This document shows, in pieces, positions 24,343 to 31,876 of a stretch of DNA of 64,000 nucleotides; position 1 is the first letter of the stretch, and each line of letters begins with the position of its first letter. The notes under the pieces are model-generated. The model was not told the DNA's origin. It saw only the letters and a program-made list of their open reading frames with translations, and searched no databases. The position numbers and the translations under genes were made by a program. Source of the DNA: Arenimonas sp. (lineage in GTDB: Bacteria > Pseudomonadota > Alphaproteobacteria > Rhizobiales > Rhizobiaceae); contig JAIBEK010000067.1 of NCBI GenBank assembly GCA_019459145.1, forward strand, positions 55,814-119,813, read 5' to 3'.

Positions 24343-25548
24343 TCAAATCCGTTCAATGATGATGGCGATGCCCTGGCCGACCCCGATGCACATGGTGCAG
24401 AGCGCGTAGCGCCCCCCGGTGCGGTGGAGCTGGTACATGGCCGTGGTAACAAGGCGCGCGCCCGACATGCCGAGCGGATGGCCGAGCGCGATGGCGCCGC
24501 CGTTCGGATTGACATGCGCGGCATCATCGGGAAGCCCGAGCTCCCGAAGGACCGCCAGCGCCTGGGCGGCGAAAGCCTCGTTGAGTTCTATCACATCCAT
24601 CTGCGAAAGCGACAGGCCGGCGCGGGCGAGAACCTTGCGAACGGCCGGTACCGGGCCGACCCCCATGATGCGCGGCTCGACACCCGCCGCAGCCATGGCG
24701 ACGATCCGGGCGCGCGGCACGAGGCCCTGTTCCCTGGCCATGGTTTCCGACGCGATCGCCAGAGCCGCCGCACCATCGTTGACGCCCGAGGCATTGCCGG
24801 CGGTGACGCTGAGGTCCGGGCCGTTGACGCCCTTGAGTTTCGACAGTTGCTCGGCCGTGGTGCCGGGGCGCGGATGTTCGTCGACCGAAACGACCAGTGG
24901 CTCGCCTTTCTTCTGCGGGATCGTCACGGGCACGATCTCGTCGGCAAAGACGCCGGCGGCCTGGGCGGCAGCCCAGCGGGCCTGGCTGCGGGCAGCAAAG
25001 GCGTCCTGGTCGGCGCGACTTACATTGTACTGCTCGGCGACGTTGTCGGCCGTCTCCGGCATGGAATGGGTACCGAACTTCTTCTTCAGTTGCGGATTGG
25101 GAAAGCGCCAGCCGATCGTCGTGTCGTAGACCGCGCTGGAGCGGGAAAAGGCCGCATCAGCCTTCGGCATGACGAAGGGTGCGCGGGTCATGCTTTCGAC
25201 GCCGCCGGCGATCACCAGATCGCAATCGCCGCCGCGGATCGCCCGCGCGGCCATGCCGACGGCATCCATGCCGGAACCGCAGAGACGGTTGACGGTCGTT
25301 GCCGGCACATTGATCGGCATGCCCGACAAGAGCACGGCCATGCGGCCAACATTGCGATTGTCTTCGCCGGCCTGGTTTGCGCAGCCGTAGATCAGATCGT
25401 CGACCTTGGACCAGTCGACGCCCGGATTGCGTGCCATCAGCGCGGCAAGCGGCAATGCAGCGAGGTCATCTGCCCGCACCGATGCGAGGGCCCCGCCATA
25501 GCGGCCGACGGGTGTACGCACGGCATCGCAGATAAAGGCTTGGTTCAT
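24343..25548 (-). CDS. paaJ: 3-oxoadipyl-CoA / 3-oxo-5,6-dehydrosuberyl-CoA thiolase (PaaJ/PcaF)
   Basis: Thiolase of 401 aa, full length. The nucleophilic cysteine lies in [12 protein letters not shown] (about residue 90), with the distal active-site histidine in [19 protein letters not shown] and the second cysteine in [13 protein letters not shown]. It performs the two thiolytic cleavages giving acetyl-CoA and finally succinyl-CoA. The ATG at 25548 follows GGAGGAG by 8 bases. It is first gene of the paaJABCDEZ operon, behind a promoter region that carries the AACCG-N2-CGGTC operator. PcaF of the beta-ketoadipate pathway is nearly indistinguishable; context decides for PaaJ. Confidence 0.94.
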   Translation of the reverse strand: MNQAFICDAVRTPVGRYGGALASVRADDLAALPLAALMARNPGVDWSKVDDLIYGCANQAGEDNRNVGRMAVLLSGMPINVPATTVNRLCGSGMDAVGMAARAIRGGDCDLVIAGGVESMTRAPFVMPKADAAFSRSSAVYDTTIGWRFPNPQLKKKFGTHSMPETADNVAEQYNVSRADQDAFAARSQARWAAAQAAGVFADEIVPVTIPQKKGEPLVVSVDEHPRPGTTAEQLSKLKGVNGPDLSVTAGNASGVNDGAAALAIASETMAREQGLVPRARIVAMAAAGVEPRIMGVGPVPAVRKVLARAGLSLSQMDVIELNEAFAAQALAVLRELGLPDDAAHVNPNGGAIALGHPLGMSGARLVTTAMYQLHRTGGRYALCTMCIGVGQGIAIIIERI

Positions 25549-25600
25549 CAATCTACTCCTCCACGAGCGTCAGGCGCGGCCGGCACAACTCCAATTCGCC

Positions 25601-25612
25601 AACCGATCGGTC
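25601..25612 (-). promoter_or_regulatory. PaaR-like operator in front of the paaJABCDEZ operon
   Basis: AACCGATCGGTC: inverted repeat ACCG-AT-CGGT with one flank mismatch relative to the perfect GACCG-TC-CGGTC at 15005. On the minus strand it lies immediately downstream of TATAAG, a possible -10 with a poor -35 (TTTTCT) 17 bases upstream, so a bound protein would cover the transcription start. Confidence 0.55.
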
Positions 25613-25626
25613 AGCTTATAGCGCTA

Positions 25627-25671
25627 AAACATCACGGAGAAAAGCTATTTTTTGGCATGTGTGTGATGTTT
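25627..25671. promoter_or_regulatory. Inverted repeat between paaX and paaJ (PaaX site or weak terminator)
   Basis: AAACATCAC (25627-25635) and GTGATGTTT (25663-25671) are perfect 9-base inverted repeats 27 bases apart. Their TGTGAT cores resemble part of the E. coli PaaX recognition sequence. On the minus strand the second arm ends in TGTTTT, so a weak terminator after paaX is also possible. Confidence 0.35.
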
Positions 25672-25720
25672 GAGGTCGCGAGCCCGGACTCTAGGGAATT
25701 CGTCTTGTTTTTTCCGCTAG

Positions 25721-26596
25721 TTAGTTTTCAAGCTCATGTGACAGAGATTGCAGCCGTGCCGCGGTTTCGGCCGTTTCGGCGGGCAGATGGGTATCCCGAC
25801 CCTCGAAATGCGCCGCGATATAAGCGTCGGCCATGGGCGACAGCGCGCGGTAGAGCCTGGCGAACAGCCGGCGGGCCGCAAGACCCGGCCAGTCCTTAGG
25901 GAGTGCGTCGGCCGGCAGCCGTGGATCGCGCAGCAGGACGGCGCGATAGGTCTGAACCAACAGAAGCCGCGCACTCACCGCATCGGCGGGAGCCAAGGTC
26001 TCGCCCCGCTCCAGCGCTGTCGAGAGCGGCGAGAAGAGATCGATCATCGCGCGGTATTCGTCGGCGAAGGAGCCGAGGTCCCAGAGCGTTGCCGCATACT
26101 CTGCCAGCAAGCCGCCATCCTTCATCACCTCGGCGCGGAAGGCGAGGCCGGGAAGGGGCGCATTCTCGGAATGATTTGGCCGAAGATAGAGATCGGGCCC
26201 CATGCGGCCGAGATGGGCGCGACGCGCCACCTCGTCGGAAAGGCCTGGCGCATGGTGGATGAGGAAGCCGTCGGCGCCGGTCTGGGGGCCATAAAGCAGC
26301 CTTGCCGCCGCGGCAAACTCGGTCCGTGCGCCCGTGGCCAGACGATAATACGACCGTCGGCCATCCCGCTCACCGACCAGTTGCTCGGCCGCGACCAGCC
26401 GCGAGACCGCGGTGCGCACCAGCGTCTCGCTGATCCCGAGCCGCGCGCAGATCTCCACCAGCGTGCCCATCCACAACACCCCGCCACGCGGCACGACGAT
26501 ATCGCCGTAGATCGTAACGATCATGGCCGGGGCGCGAATGGTCAGGCCCTGGTGCTGCGGCGGCAACCATCCGGTTCCAGGCAGCGCAAGGGACAT
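25721..26596 (-). CDS. paaX: PaaX family transcriptional regulator
   Basis: 291-aa PaaX-family repressor. The N-terminal winged helix (about residues 15-85) includes MIVTIYGDIVVPRGGVLWMGTL as two joined conserved blocks and GISETLVRTAVSRLVA as the recognition helix; the middle domain has YYRLATGAR and the C-terminal domain the family ending with LFARLYRALSPMADAYIA. PaaX senses phenylacetyl-CoA and represses paa operons in gammaproteobacteria. The ATG at 26596 is chosen for GGAGG at 5 bases; a codon at 26611 would add five residues. It is codirectional with, and 172 bases upstream of, paaJ. The cluster therefore has both a PaaX and a PaaR-like TetR regulator. Confidence 0.93.
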   Translation of the reverse strand: MSLALPGTGWLPPQHQGLTIRAPAMIVTIYGDIVVPRGGVLWMGTLVEICARLGISETLVRTAVSRLVAAEQLVGERDGRRSYYRLATGARTEFAAAARLLYGPQTGADGFLIHHAPGLSDEVARRAHLGRMGPDLYLRPNHSENAPLPGLAFRAEVMKDGGLLAEYAATLWDLGSFADEYRAMIDLFSPLSTALERGETLAPADAVSARLLLVQTYRAVLLRDPRLPADALPKDWPGLAARRLFARLYRALSPMADAYIAAHFEGRDTHLPAETAETAARLQSLSHELEN

Positions 26597-26852
26597 TTCG
26601 CCTCCAAACATCCAGTCCGGTCAATACGCTCTGTCAGACGGCCGGCTGTCCGGCGGGTCGACGCGTTGATTTTCCGAGGTAGGCTGACCGCCGCTGAATG
26701 TCAAATCGCCACCCGGTTTTGCCTGATCCAGGCGCGACAGGCGATCGGCCGGATCGGAGGGGTCGGCTTCGGCGGCATTCGCCCTGCCGATCTTCCGTCA
26801 GGCTCTATCATGGTGTGCAAATTTGCCCCTCGACTTTCATTTGAGGATAGAC

Positions 26853-26876
26853 TAGTTAGTGATTGATAACTAACTA
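26853..26876. promoter_or_regulatory. Palindromic operator of the TetR/DevBCA-type efflux operon
   Basis: TAGTTAGT and ACTAACTA form a perfect 8-base inverted repeat with an 8-base spacer (24 bases in all), a common architecture for TetR proteins. It ends 5 bases before the first ATG of the tetR gene. The surroundings are AT-rich, so promoter elements probably overlap it. Confidence 0.7.
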
Positions 26877-26881
26877 AGTGA

Positions 26882-27508
26882 ATGGATTGTGCGATGGCAC
26901 GCAAGTCTGCGGATGAGCGCAAGGATGAAATACTGCGGGCGGCACTGCGGCTTGCCGACGAACTGGGGCCAGACCGGTTGACCACCAATGCGGTCGCGGA
27001 GGCTGTCGGGCTCACCCAACCGGGGATCTTCAGGCACTTTCCGACGAAGACTGTCCTGTGGCAGGCGGTGGCGGCGGACATTGCCGACCGGCTGCAAGCG
27101 GCCTGGGGCGAGGCCCGTGCCTCGAGCGCGACGCCGGAAGGCAGGATCGCGGCGCTGGTCGATGCCCAGCTCGGGCTGATCGAAGCCAATCCCGCCATCC
27201 CCGCCATCCTGTTCTCGCGCGAATTGCGTGTCGAGAATGACGTGCTCCGCCAGTCCTTTGTCGGCTTGATGACGGGCTTTCACGGCATCCTTGCGGGTGA
27301 ACTGGCAAGGGCGCGCGATGCCGGCACGGTCCGGCAGGATCTTGATCCGGCGGACGGTGCGGTTTTGCTGATCTCGCTCGTCCAGGGACTGGCGATGCGC
27401 TGGTCCCTGGGGGGGCGCGGATCTGCCCTGAGGCCGGAGGGCGCGCGGTTGTTGGACGTGCAGATGGGGTTGTTCTTGGGTTTGGCGACAGAAGGGAAGC
27501 ATTCGTGA
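26882..27508 (+). CDS. TetR family transcriptional regulator of an ABC efflux operon
   Basis: 208 aa if started at 26882; an internal ATG at 26894 (MARKSADERKDEIL) fits TetR proteins better and neither has a strong ribosome site. The helix-turn-helix is LTTNAVAEAVGLTQPGIFRHFPTK (about residues 37-60, written here without the outer flanks), followed by a helical ligand domain. The stop shares a base with the start of the adaptor gene (TGATG), so regulator and exporter form one transcript, controlled from the TAGTTAGT-N8-ACTAACTA palindrome directly upstream. Expected to be a ligand-released repressor; ligand unknown. Confidence 0.88.
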   Translation: MDCAMARKSADERKDEILRAALRLADELGPDRLTTNAVAEAVGLTQPGIFRHFPTKTVLWQAVAADIADRLQAAWGEARASSATPEGRIAALVDAQLGLIEANPAIPAILFSRELRVENDVLRQSFVGLMTGFHGILAGELARARDAGTVRQDLDPADGAVLLISLVQGLAMRWSLGGRGSALRPEGARLLDVQMGLFLGLATEGKHS

Positions 27509-28668
27509 TGGGCGGAAAGATAAAGATCCTGCTGGTGGTCGTGGCGGTCGTTGCAACAGGCGTTCTTGCCTATGTGCTTCTGACCAAGCGGCCGATCGTC
27601 GTTCCCGTTGCCGCCGTCGAGCAGGACGTCGCGGTGAAAGTATACGGGCTCGGCACGGTCGAGGCCCGTATCGTGTCGAATGTCGGGTTCGAGGTAGGTG
27701 GGGCGCTGGCTGACCTCTCCGTCGATAATGGTGACGTCGTGACACGCGGCCAGGTGCTGGCGCGCCTGCATCGCGATGCGCAGCAGGCGAGGGTGGCGAG
27801 GGCGAAGGCTGCCATTACGGCTGCCGCGGCAAATACCCGCAAGGCCGAGGCGAATGTCGAAAAGGCCCGGGCGGTGCTTGCGCAGCGTCAAGCCGACGAT
27901 GCGCGCCAGCAGGAACTGGCCGGTCGAAACGCGATTTCCCGCCAGACCGCCGAGGAGGCCAAGCGTGACGTCGAGGTCGCCGCCGCCGAACTCACCGTCG
28001 CGCAGACGGAGGTCGATGTGCTCGTATCGCAAGCAGCCGATGCCGCCGCGGCGCTCGATTACGAAACCGCGGTGCTCAAGCAGCATGTTCTGGAAGCTCC
28101 CTTCGATGCGGTTGTCGTCTCTCGCCTTGCCGAAGCGGGCGCCGTCGTGCGGGCCGGCGATGCCATCTTCACGCTCATGGATCCCAAGACCGTCTGGACC
28201 CTTGCCTATATCGACGAGGAGCGTGCCGGTGCGCTGGCCGTCGGACAACAGGCCGAGGTGCGGCTGCGCTCCATGCCGCATGACGTTTATCAGGGAAAGG
28301 TGGCACGGATCGGCATCGAAAGCGACCGGGCCAACGAGGAGCGCCGCGTCTGGATCACCTGCGACAACTGTCCGCCGCAGGCCTTTCTCGGGGAACAGGC
28401 CGAGGTGCGGATCACGGTCGCCCGGCTGCCGGAGGCCCTGCTGGTGCCGGAGGCTGCGATCAGCGGCTTCGACGGCCATCAGGGGCGCGTGTTCGCCGTG
28501 ATAGACGGCAAGCTGACGCAGGTGCCGGTCACGTTCGGTCTTCGCACGGAGGATGCGCGGGTCGAGATCGTGAGCGGCCTGCCGGACGGCGCCAGCGTGG
28601 TGACCGCACCGTCCAAGGCGCTGGTCGAAGGTCGGGCCGCGCGGATATCCGAGGAGACGGGGCGATGA
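27508..28668 (+). CDS. HlyD/DevB-type periplasmic adaptor protein of an ABC exporter
   Basis: 386-aa membrane fusion protein. One N-terminal membrane helix (ILLVVVAVVATGVLAYVLL), a lipoyl/barrel half ending GDVVTRGQVLARLH, a long alanine-rich coiled-coil hairpin (about residues 90-180), the returning lipoyl half VLEAPFDAVVVSRLAEAGAVV, then a beta-barrel and membrane-proximal domain. It links an inner-membrane transporter with an outer-membrane channel; no outer-membrane channel gene is in this operon. It overlaps tetR by one base and the permease by four (ATGA). Confidence 0.9.
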   Translation: MGGKIKILLVVVAVVATGVLAYVLLTKRPIVVPVAAVEQDVAVKVYGLGTVEARIVSNVGFEVGGALADLSVDNGDVVTRGQVLARLHRDAQQARVARAKAAITAAAANTRKAEANVEKARAVLAQRQADDARQQELAGRNAISRQTAEEAKRDVEVAAAELTVAQTEVDVLVSQAADAAAALDYETAVLKQHVLEAPFDAVVVSRLAEAGAVVRAGDAIFTLMDPKTVWTLAYIDEERAGALAVGQQAEVRLRSMPHDVYQGKVARIGIESDRANEERRVWITCDNCPPQAFLGEQAEVRITVARLPEALLVPEAAISGFDGHQGRVFAVIDGKLTQVPVTFGLRTEDARVEIVSGLPDGASVVTAPSKALVEGRAARISEETGR

Positions 28669-29798
28669 ACCTTGCCTATCGCGATGTCCGTCACAACCTG
28701 TTTCGCTTCGTGCTGACCTGTCTCGGCCTCAGCCTGTTGATGGCGGTGGTCCTGGCGATGATGGGGATCTATAACGGACTGGTGGCCGATGCGCTGAACA
28801 TCGTCAAGGCTCCCAGGGCGGATCTCTGGGTGGTGGAAGCCGGACGGCAAGGGCCGTTCGCCGAATCCTCCAAGATACCCGGGGAGACACGCGATGCCGT
28901 GGCACGGCTGCACGGTGTCAGCGTTGCCGGCAGCATCACCTACCAGACCGTCGAAGCGGGCTTTGCCGGCAAGACGCTCCGGCTCTACATCATCGGCTAC
29001 GAGCGCGGCCGTCCCGGTGGCCCGGATGCGGTCGTCGAGGGGCGCGCCATCGCGCAGAGCCATTTCGAGGCGGTCGCGGACCGCAAGTCGGGGCTGGTGA
29101 TCGGCGATCGGATCGCGCTTGGCCGCAACCGGTTCGAAGTGGTCGGCCTTGTCGAGGATGCGATGAATTCCGGTGGCGATCCGGTTCTCTACCTCACGCT
29201 CTCCGATGCGCAGACGCTGCAATCGCAGCTCGCACCGCCGGCCGCTCGGGTGCAGTCGGCGCGCGGCGCAACGGGCGAGAGCGGGGATACGGTTGCCGCG
29301 GTCATCGCGCGCGTCGAAGCCAATGCCGATGTCGATTCGGTGGCGCGCACCGTGCGCCAATGGAAACACCTCTCCGCCATGACGCAAGCCGAGCAGGAAG
29401 ACCTGCTGGTCCGCTCCGTCGTCGACCGGGCGCGCCGGCAGATCGGCCTGTTTCTCGGCATCCTGCTGACAGTCTCGGCCGTCGTCATCGCCCTGATCAT
29501 CTATACCATGACCATGGAAAAGCTGAAGCAGATCGCCACGCTGAAGCTGATCGGAGCCCCCGATCGCACCATCATCGGGTTGATCGTCCAGCAATCGGTC
29601 GCGCTTGGCGCTGTCGGCTGGAGCTTCGGCCTGATACTGATCCTGCTGATCAAGGACTTCTTCCCCCGTCGCGTCCTTTTGGAGCCGATCAACGCGGCAG
29701 CGCTTGCCGGCATCATTCTCGTCGTCTGCGTGCTGGCCAGCGGTCTCGGCATCCGCGCCGCGCTGAGGGTCGATCCCGCGACCGCGATCGGAGGCTGA
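28665..29798 (+). CDS. FtsX-like ABC exporter permease (DevC/MacB-type membrane subunit)
   Basis: 377 aa with one N-terminal helix (about residues 12-36), a large periplasmic domain, and three C-terminal helices starting near 265 (RQIGLFLGILLTVSAVVIALII), the four-helix topology of FtsX/MacB/DevC permeases. TMTMEKLKQIATLKLIGAP is the characteristic coupling motif, and the protein ends in RVDPATAIGG, the common MacB-type ending. It is not fused to an ATPase; the next gene supplies it. The adaptor-permease-ATPase order is that of DevBCA exporters. Confidence 0.9.
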   Translation: MNLAYRDVRHNLFRFVLTCLGLSLLMAVVLAMMGIYNGLVADALNIVKAPRADLWVVEAGRQGPFAESSKIPGETRDAVARLHGVSVAGSITYQTVEAGFAGKTLRLYIIGYERGRPGGPDAVVEGRAIAQSHFEAVADRKSGLVIGDRIALGRNRFEVVGLVEDAMNSGGDPVLYLTLSDAQTLQSQLAPPAARVQSARGATGESGDTVAAVIARVEANADVDSVARTVRQWKHLSAMTQAEQEDLLVRSVVDRARRQIGLFLGILLTVSAVVIALIIYTMTMEKLKQIATLKLIGAPDRTIIGLIVQQSVALGAVGWSFGLILILLIKDFFPRRVLLEPINAAALAGIILVVCVLASGLGIRAALRVDPATAIGG

Positions 29799-29802
29799 GA
29801 CC

Positions 29803-30498
29803 ATGGCTGATAAGCAAAGCCGCCTGATCATCGATCTCAAAGCCATTTCCAAACACTATGGCGAGGGGACGACGCGCGTCGATGCCCTGCGGGGCGTCGA
29901 TCTCGAGGTCCGCTCCGGCGAGGTCGTGGCACTGCTCGGACCGTCGGGATCGGGCAAGACGACCCTGCTCAACATCATCGGCTGCATCATCGACCCGACC
30001 GAGGGGCGGGTGTGGCTGGACGGTGAGCCGGTCTACGAGAACCGCTGGCTGAGGGGTGACCTCAGGCGCCTGCGGCTCGACAAGATCGGCTTCATCTTCC
30101 AGTTCCACAATCTCTTGCCGTTCCTCGACGCCAAGGACAATGTCGCCCTCGTGCTGCAATTGGCTGGCAAGTCCGCCGCCGAGGCGCGCCGCCGGGCGGT
30201 CGAACTGCTGGACTACCTGGAAGTCGGCCATCGCAAGGACGCCATGCCGGCACTGCTGTCGGGCGGCGAGGCCCAACGCGTGGCGATTGCCCGGGCGCTG
30301 GCCAACAGTCCGCGCATCATTCTCGCCGACGAGCCGACCGCGGCGCTCGATTCCAAGCGGGCGGGCATTGTCATGGACCTGCTGCGCAAGCTGGCCGCCG
30401 AACAGGATGCCTGCATCGTGGCAGTTACCCATGACGAGAAGATCTACGATCGTTTCGATCGGCTTTTCCATCTGCGCGATGGTCGGCTGGAGGACTAG
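29803..30498 (+). CDS. ABC exporter ATPase subunit (DevA/LolD/MacB type)
   Basis: 231-aa ATPase of the MacB/LolD class. Walker A GPSGSGKTTLLNIIG (about residues 45-59), Q-loop FIFQFHNLLPFL, signature LSGGEAQRVAIARALANSP and Walker B IILADEPTAALDS are intact. YGEGTTRVDALRGVDLEVR at the start is typical of the class. It lies 4 bases after the permease. The triad probably exports a lipophilic or toxic compound. Confidence 0.93.
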   Translation: MADKQSRLIIDLKAISKHYGEGTTRVDALRGVDLEVRSGEVVALLGPSGSGKTTLLNIIGCIIDPTEGRVWLDGEPVYENRWLRGDLRRLRLDKIGFIFQFHNLLPFLDAKDNVALVLQLAGKSAAEARRRAVELLDYLEVGHRKDAMPALLSGGEAQRVAIARALANSPRIILADEPTAALDSKRAGIVMDLLRKLAAEQDACIVAVTHDEKIYDRFDRLFHLRDGRLED

Positions 30499-30512
30499 AA
30501 AGGGAGCACGAC

Positions 30513-30908
30513 ATGGGCACGATTGCACAAGGCGGTTGGGGACTGAAGGCGGCGGGCGCCATCGGTCTGGTTTTTGGTTTGTTGACGATCTTTTCGGGCG
30601 GCATGGCGCTGTTCGGCGGCGAGGCGGCACGGGCGGCCGTGGGCAATGCCGTTCCGTTCGTGTTGTGGTTCAATTTCATCGCCGGCTTCTTCTATGTCAT
30701 TGCCGGCCTGGGGCTGTTGCTGAAAGCGCGCTGGGCCGTGCGGCTGTCCGTCGCCATTGCACTCGCCACGGCTCTGGTACTGGCGGCTTTCGGCCTGCAT
30801 GTCGCGGGCGGTGGGCTCTATGAGATGCGCACCGTCGGAGCGATGCTGCTGCGTACGGCGGTGTGGGCAACCATCGCCGCTGTTGCGTGGCGGTCAATGC
30901 GTTCGTAA
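30513..30908 (+). CDS. Small four-helix membrane protein of unknown function
   Basis: 131 aa, almost entirely hydrophobic: about four membrane helices (residues 10-33, 45-70, 75-97, 105-126). I do not recognise a named family. It follows the ATPase gene by 14 bases with AAGGGAG upstream of the ATG, so it belongs to the same operon and may be an accessory membrane component of the exporter or of the stress it answers. It is convergent with narR, only 21 bases apart. Confidence 0.75.
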   Translation: MGTIAQGGWGLKAAGAIGLVFGLLTIFSGGMALFGGEAARAAVGNAVPFVLWFNFIAGFFYVIAGLGLLLKARWAVRLSVAIALATALVLAAFGLHVAGGGLYEMRTVGAMLLRTAVWATIAAVAWRSMRS

Positions 30909-30929
30909 CCGAAGGCTCGCGGCGGACAG

Positions 30930-31643
30930 CTAGTTTCGCGGCAATGGCGGTTCGCCGTCATCGATCAGCGGCGAAGGCCGGGCATAGTCTGCGAGCTTGC
31001 CGATATCGACAATGTCGACCTGCAGTCCCTTGATATGGACGCCATGCGCGGACAGGGCCGAAAACCCGCGCGACAGGTTTTCCGCCGTCATGCCGAGATA
31101 GGCGGCCAGAATCCGCTTTTCGTACGGAATGGTCAGACGCCCTTCGCCGCCCTGGCCGCGCTCTTCGCGGAGCAGCCAGTTGGCCAGCCGTTCCGTGCCG
31201 CTGCGCAGCTTCTGATTCTTCAGTTCCTTGATCGTACGCCGATAGGCGCTTGCCAATTCGAACACCACCGCCTTCATGAAATCGTGATCCTCGCTGAGCA
31301 GCTCGCGAATGAGGTTGGCGGGGATCATCAGGATCCGGGCGGGCGTCAGGGTTCTGGCGGACTGAAGACAGATGTCGTCATTGAGCACGGCGGCAAGGAT
31401 GAACAGATTTACAGGCCCGAGGATTTCAATTACCGTTTCGTCACCAGTTGCAGACGACGACATTTCGACCAGTCCATCGAGGACGATGTAGAGAAAATCT
31501 GCTGGCCTATTCTCCTCGAGGAGTATCGTTCCGGCAGGGAATGATTGCAGGAAACTGGGGGCTATTGCCCGTCGGAAGGTGTTTTCCTTCACCCCCCTGA
31601 AGACGTTCAGACATTTCAGCTTTTCGATATCTTCTGCGCGCAT
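30930..31643 (-). CDS. Crp/Fnr family regulator, NarR-like
   Basis: 237 aa with an N-terminal cyclic-nucleotide-binding-like barrel (PAGTILLEENRPADFLYIVLDG), a dimer helix, and a C-terminal Crp-type winged helix with LGMTAENLSRGFSAL; the E and SR residues match the Fnr-type DNA contacts. It lacks the N-terminal four-cysteine set of FNR, so direct iron-sulfur oxygen sensing is unlikely. In Paracoccus a protein of this kind, NarR, sits upstream of the fused narK and activates narKGHJI in response to nitrate or nitrite; same context here. It is divergent from narK, sharing a 233-base control region. Confidence 0.87.
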   Translation of the reverse strand: MRAEDIEKLKCLNVFRGVKENTFRRAIAPSFLQSFPAGTILLEENRPADFLYIVLDGLVEMSSSATGDETVIEILGPVNLFILAAVLNDDICLQSARTLTPARILMIPANLIRELLSEDHDFMKAVVFELASAYRRTIKELKNQKLRSGTERLANWLLREERGQGGEGRLTIPYEKRILAAYLGMTAENLSRGFSALSAHGVHIKGLQVDIVDIGKLADYARPSPLIDDGEPPLPRN

Positions 31644-31709
31644 TGCGTGGGTCCTGGCTCGTTGCCGCGGATATCAATCCATGGAGCGAAAAATGTCAAA
31701 CGGACAAGT

Positions 31710-31743
31710 GAAATAAGTAAATCAGAAATGCGAAATAAGTAAA
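31710..31743. repeat. Tandem direct repeat in the narR/narK control region
   Basis: GAAATAAGTAAA occurs at 31710-31721 and again at 31732-31743, 22 bases apart, close to two helical turns. AT-rich direct repeats with such phasing are typical of response-regulator or activator sites. A perfect palindrome TGAGGCGCCTCA follows at 31746-31757. Protein assignment is unknown. Confidence 0.55.
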
Positions 31744-31796
31744 AATGAGGCGCCTCAAGAATCAATCAATATAAATATCGCATAAACGCAATACAG

Positions 31797-31810
31797 TTGA
31801 CCCAGATCAA
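31797..31810 (+). promoter_or_regulatory. FNR/NarR-type box in the narK promoter
   Basis: TTGACCCAGATCAA matches the FNR consensus TTGAT-N4-ATCAA at 9 of 10 defined positions. Its centre is 73 bases before the narK ATG; TTATGC at 31835-31840 is at the distance expected for a -10 of a class II FNR-dependent promoter (start near 31845). Confidence 0.75.
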
Positions 31811-31876
31811 CAAAAATAATCCGCGGCTGGTCTCTTATGCTTGGGAATACGTGTAATCCGAACCAGGAGCATGGCT

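Noticed and set aside
26615..26625. CGGTCAAT upstream of paaX as a further PaaR-like operator
   Set aside because: Only one half-site (CGGTC) is present; the partner half does not match.
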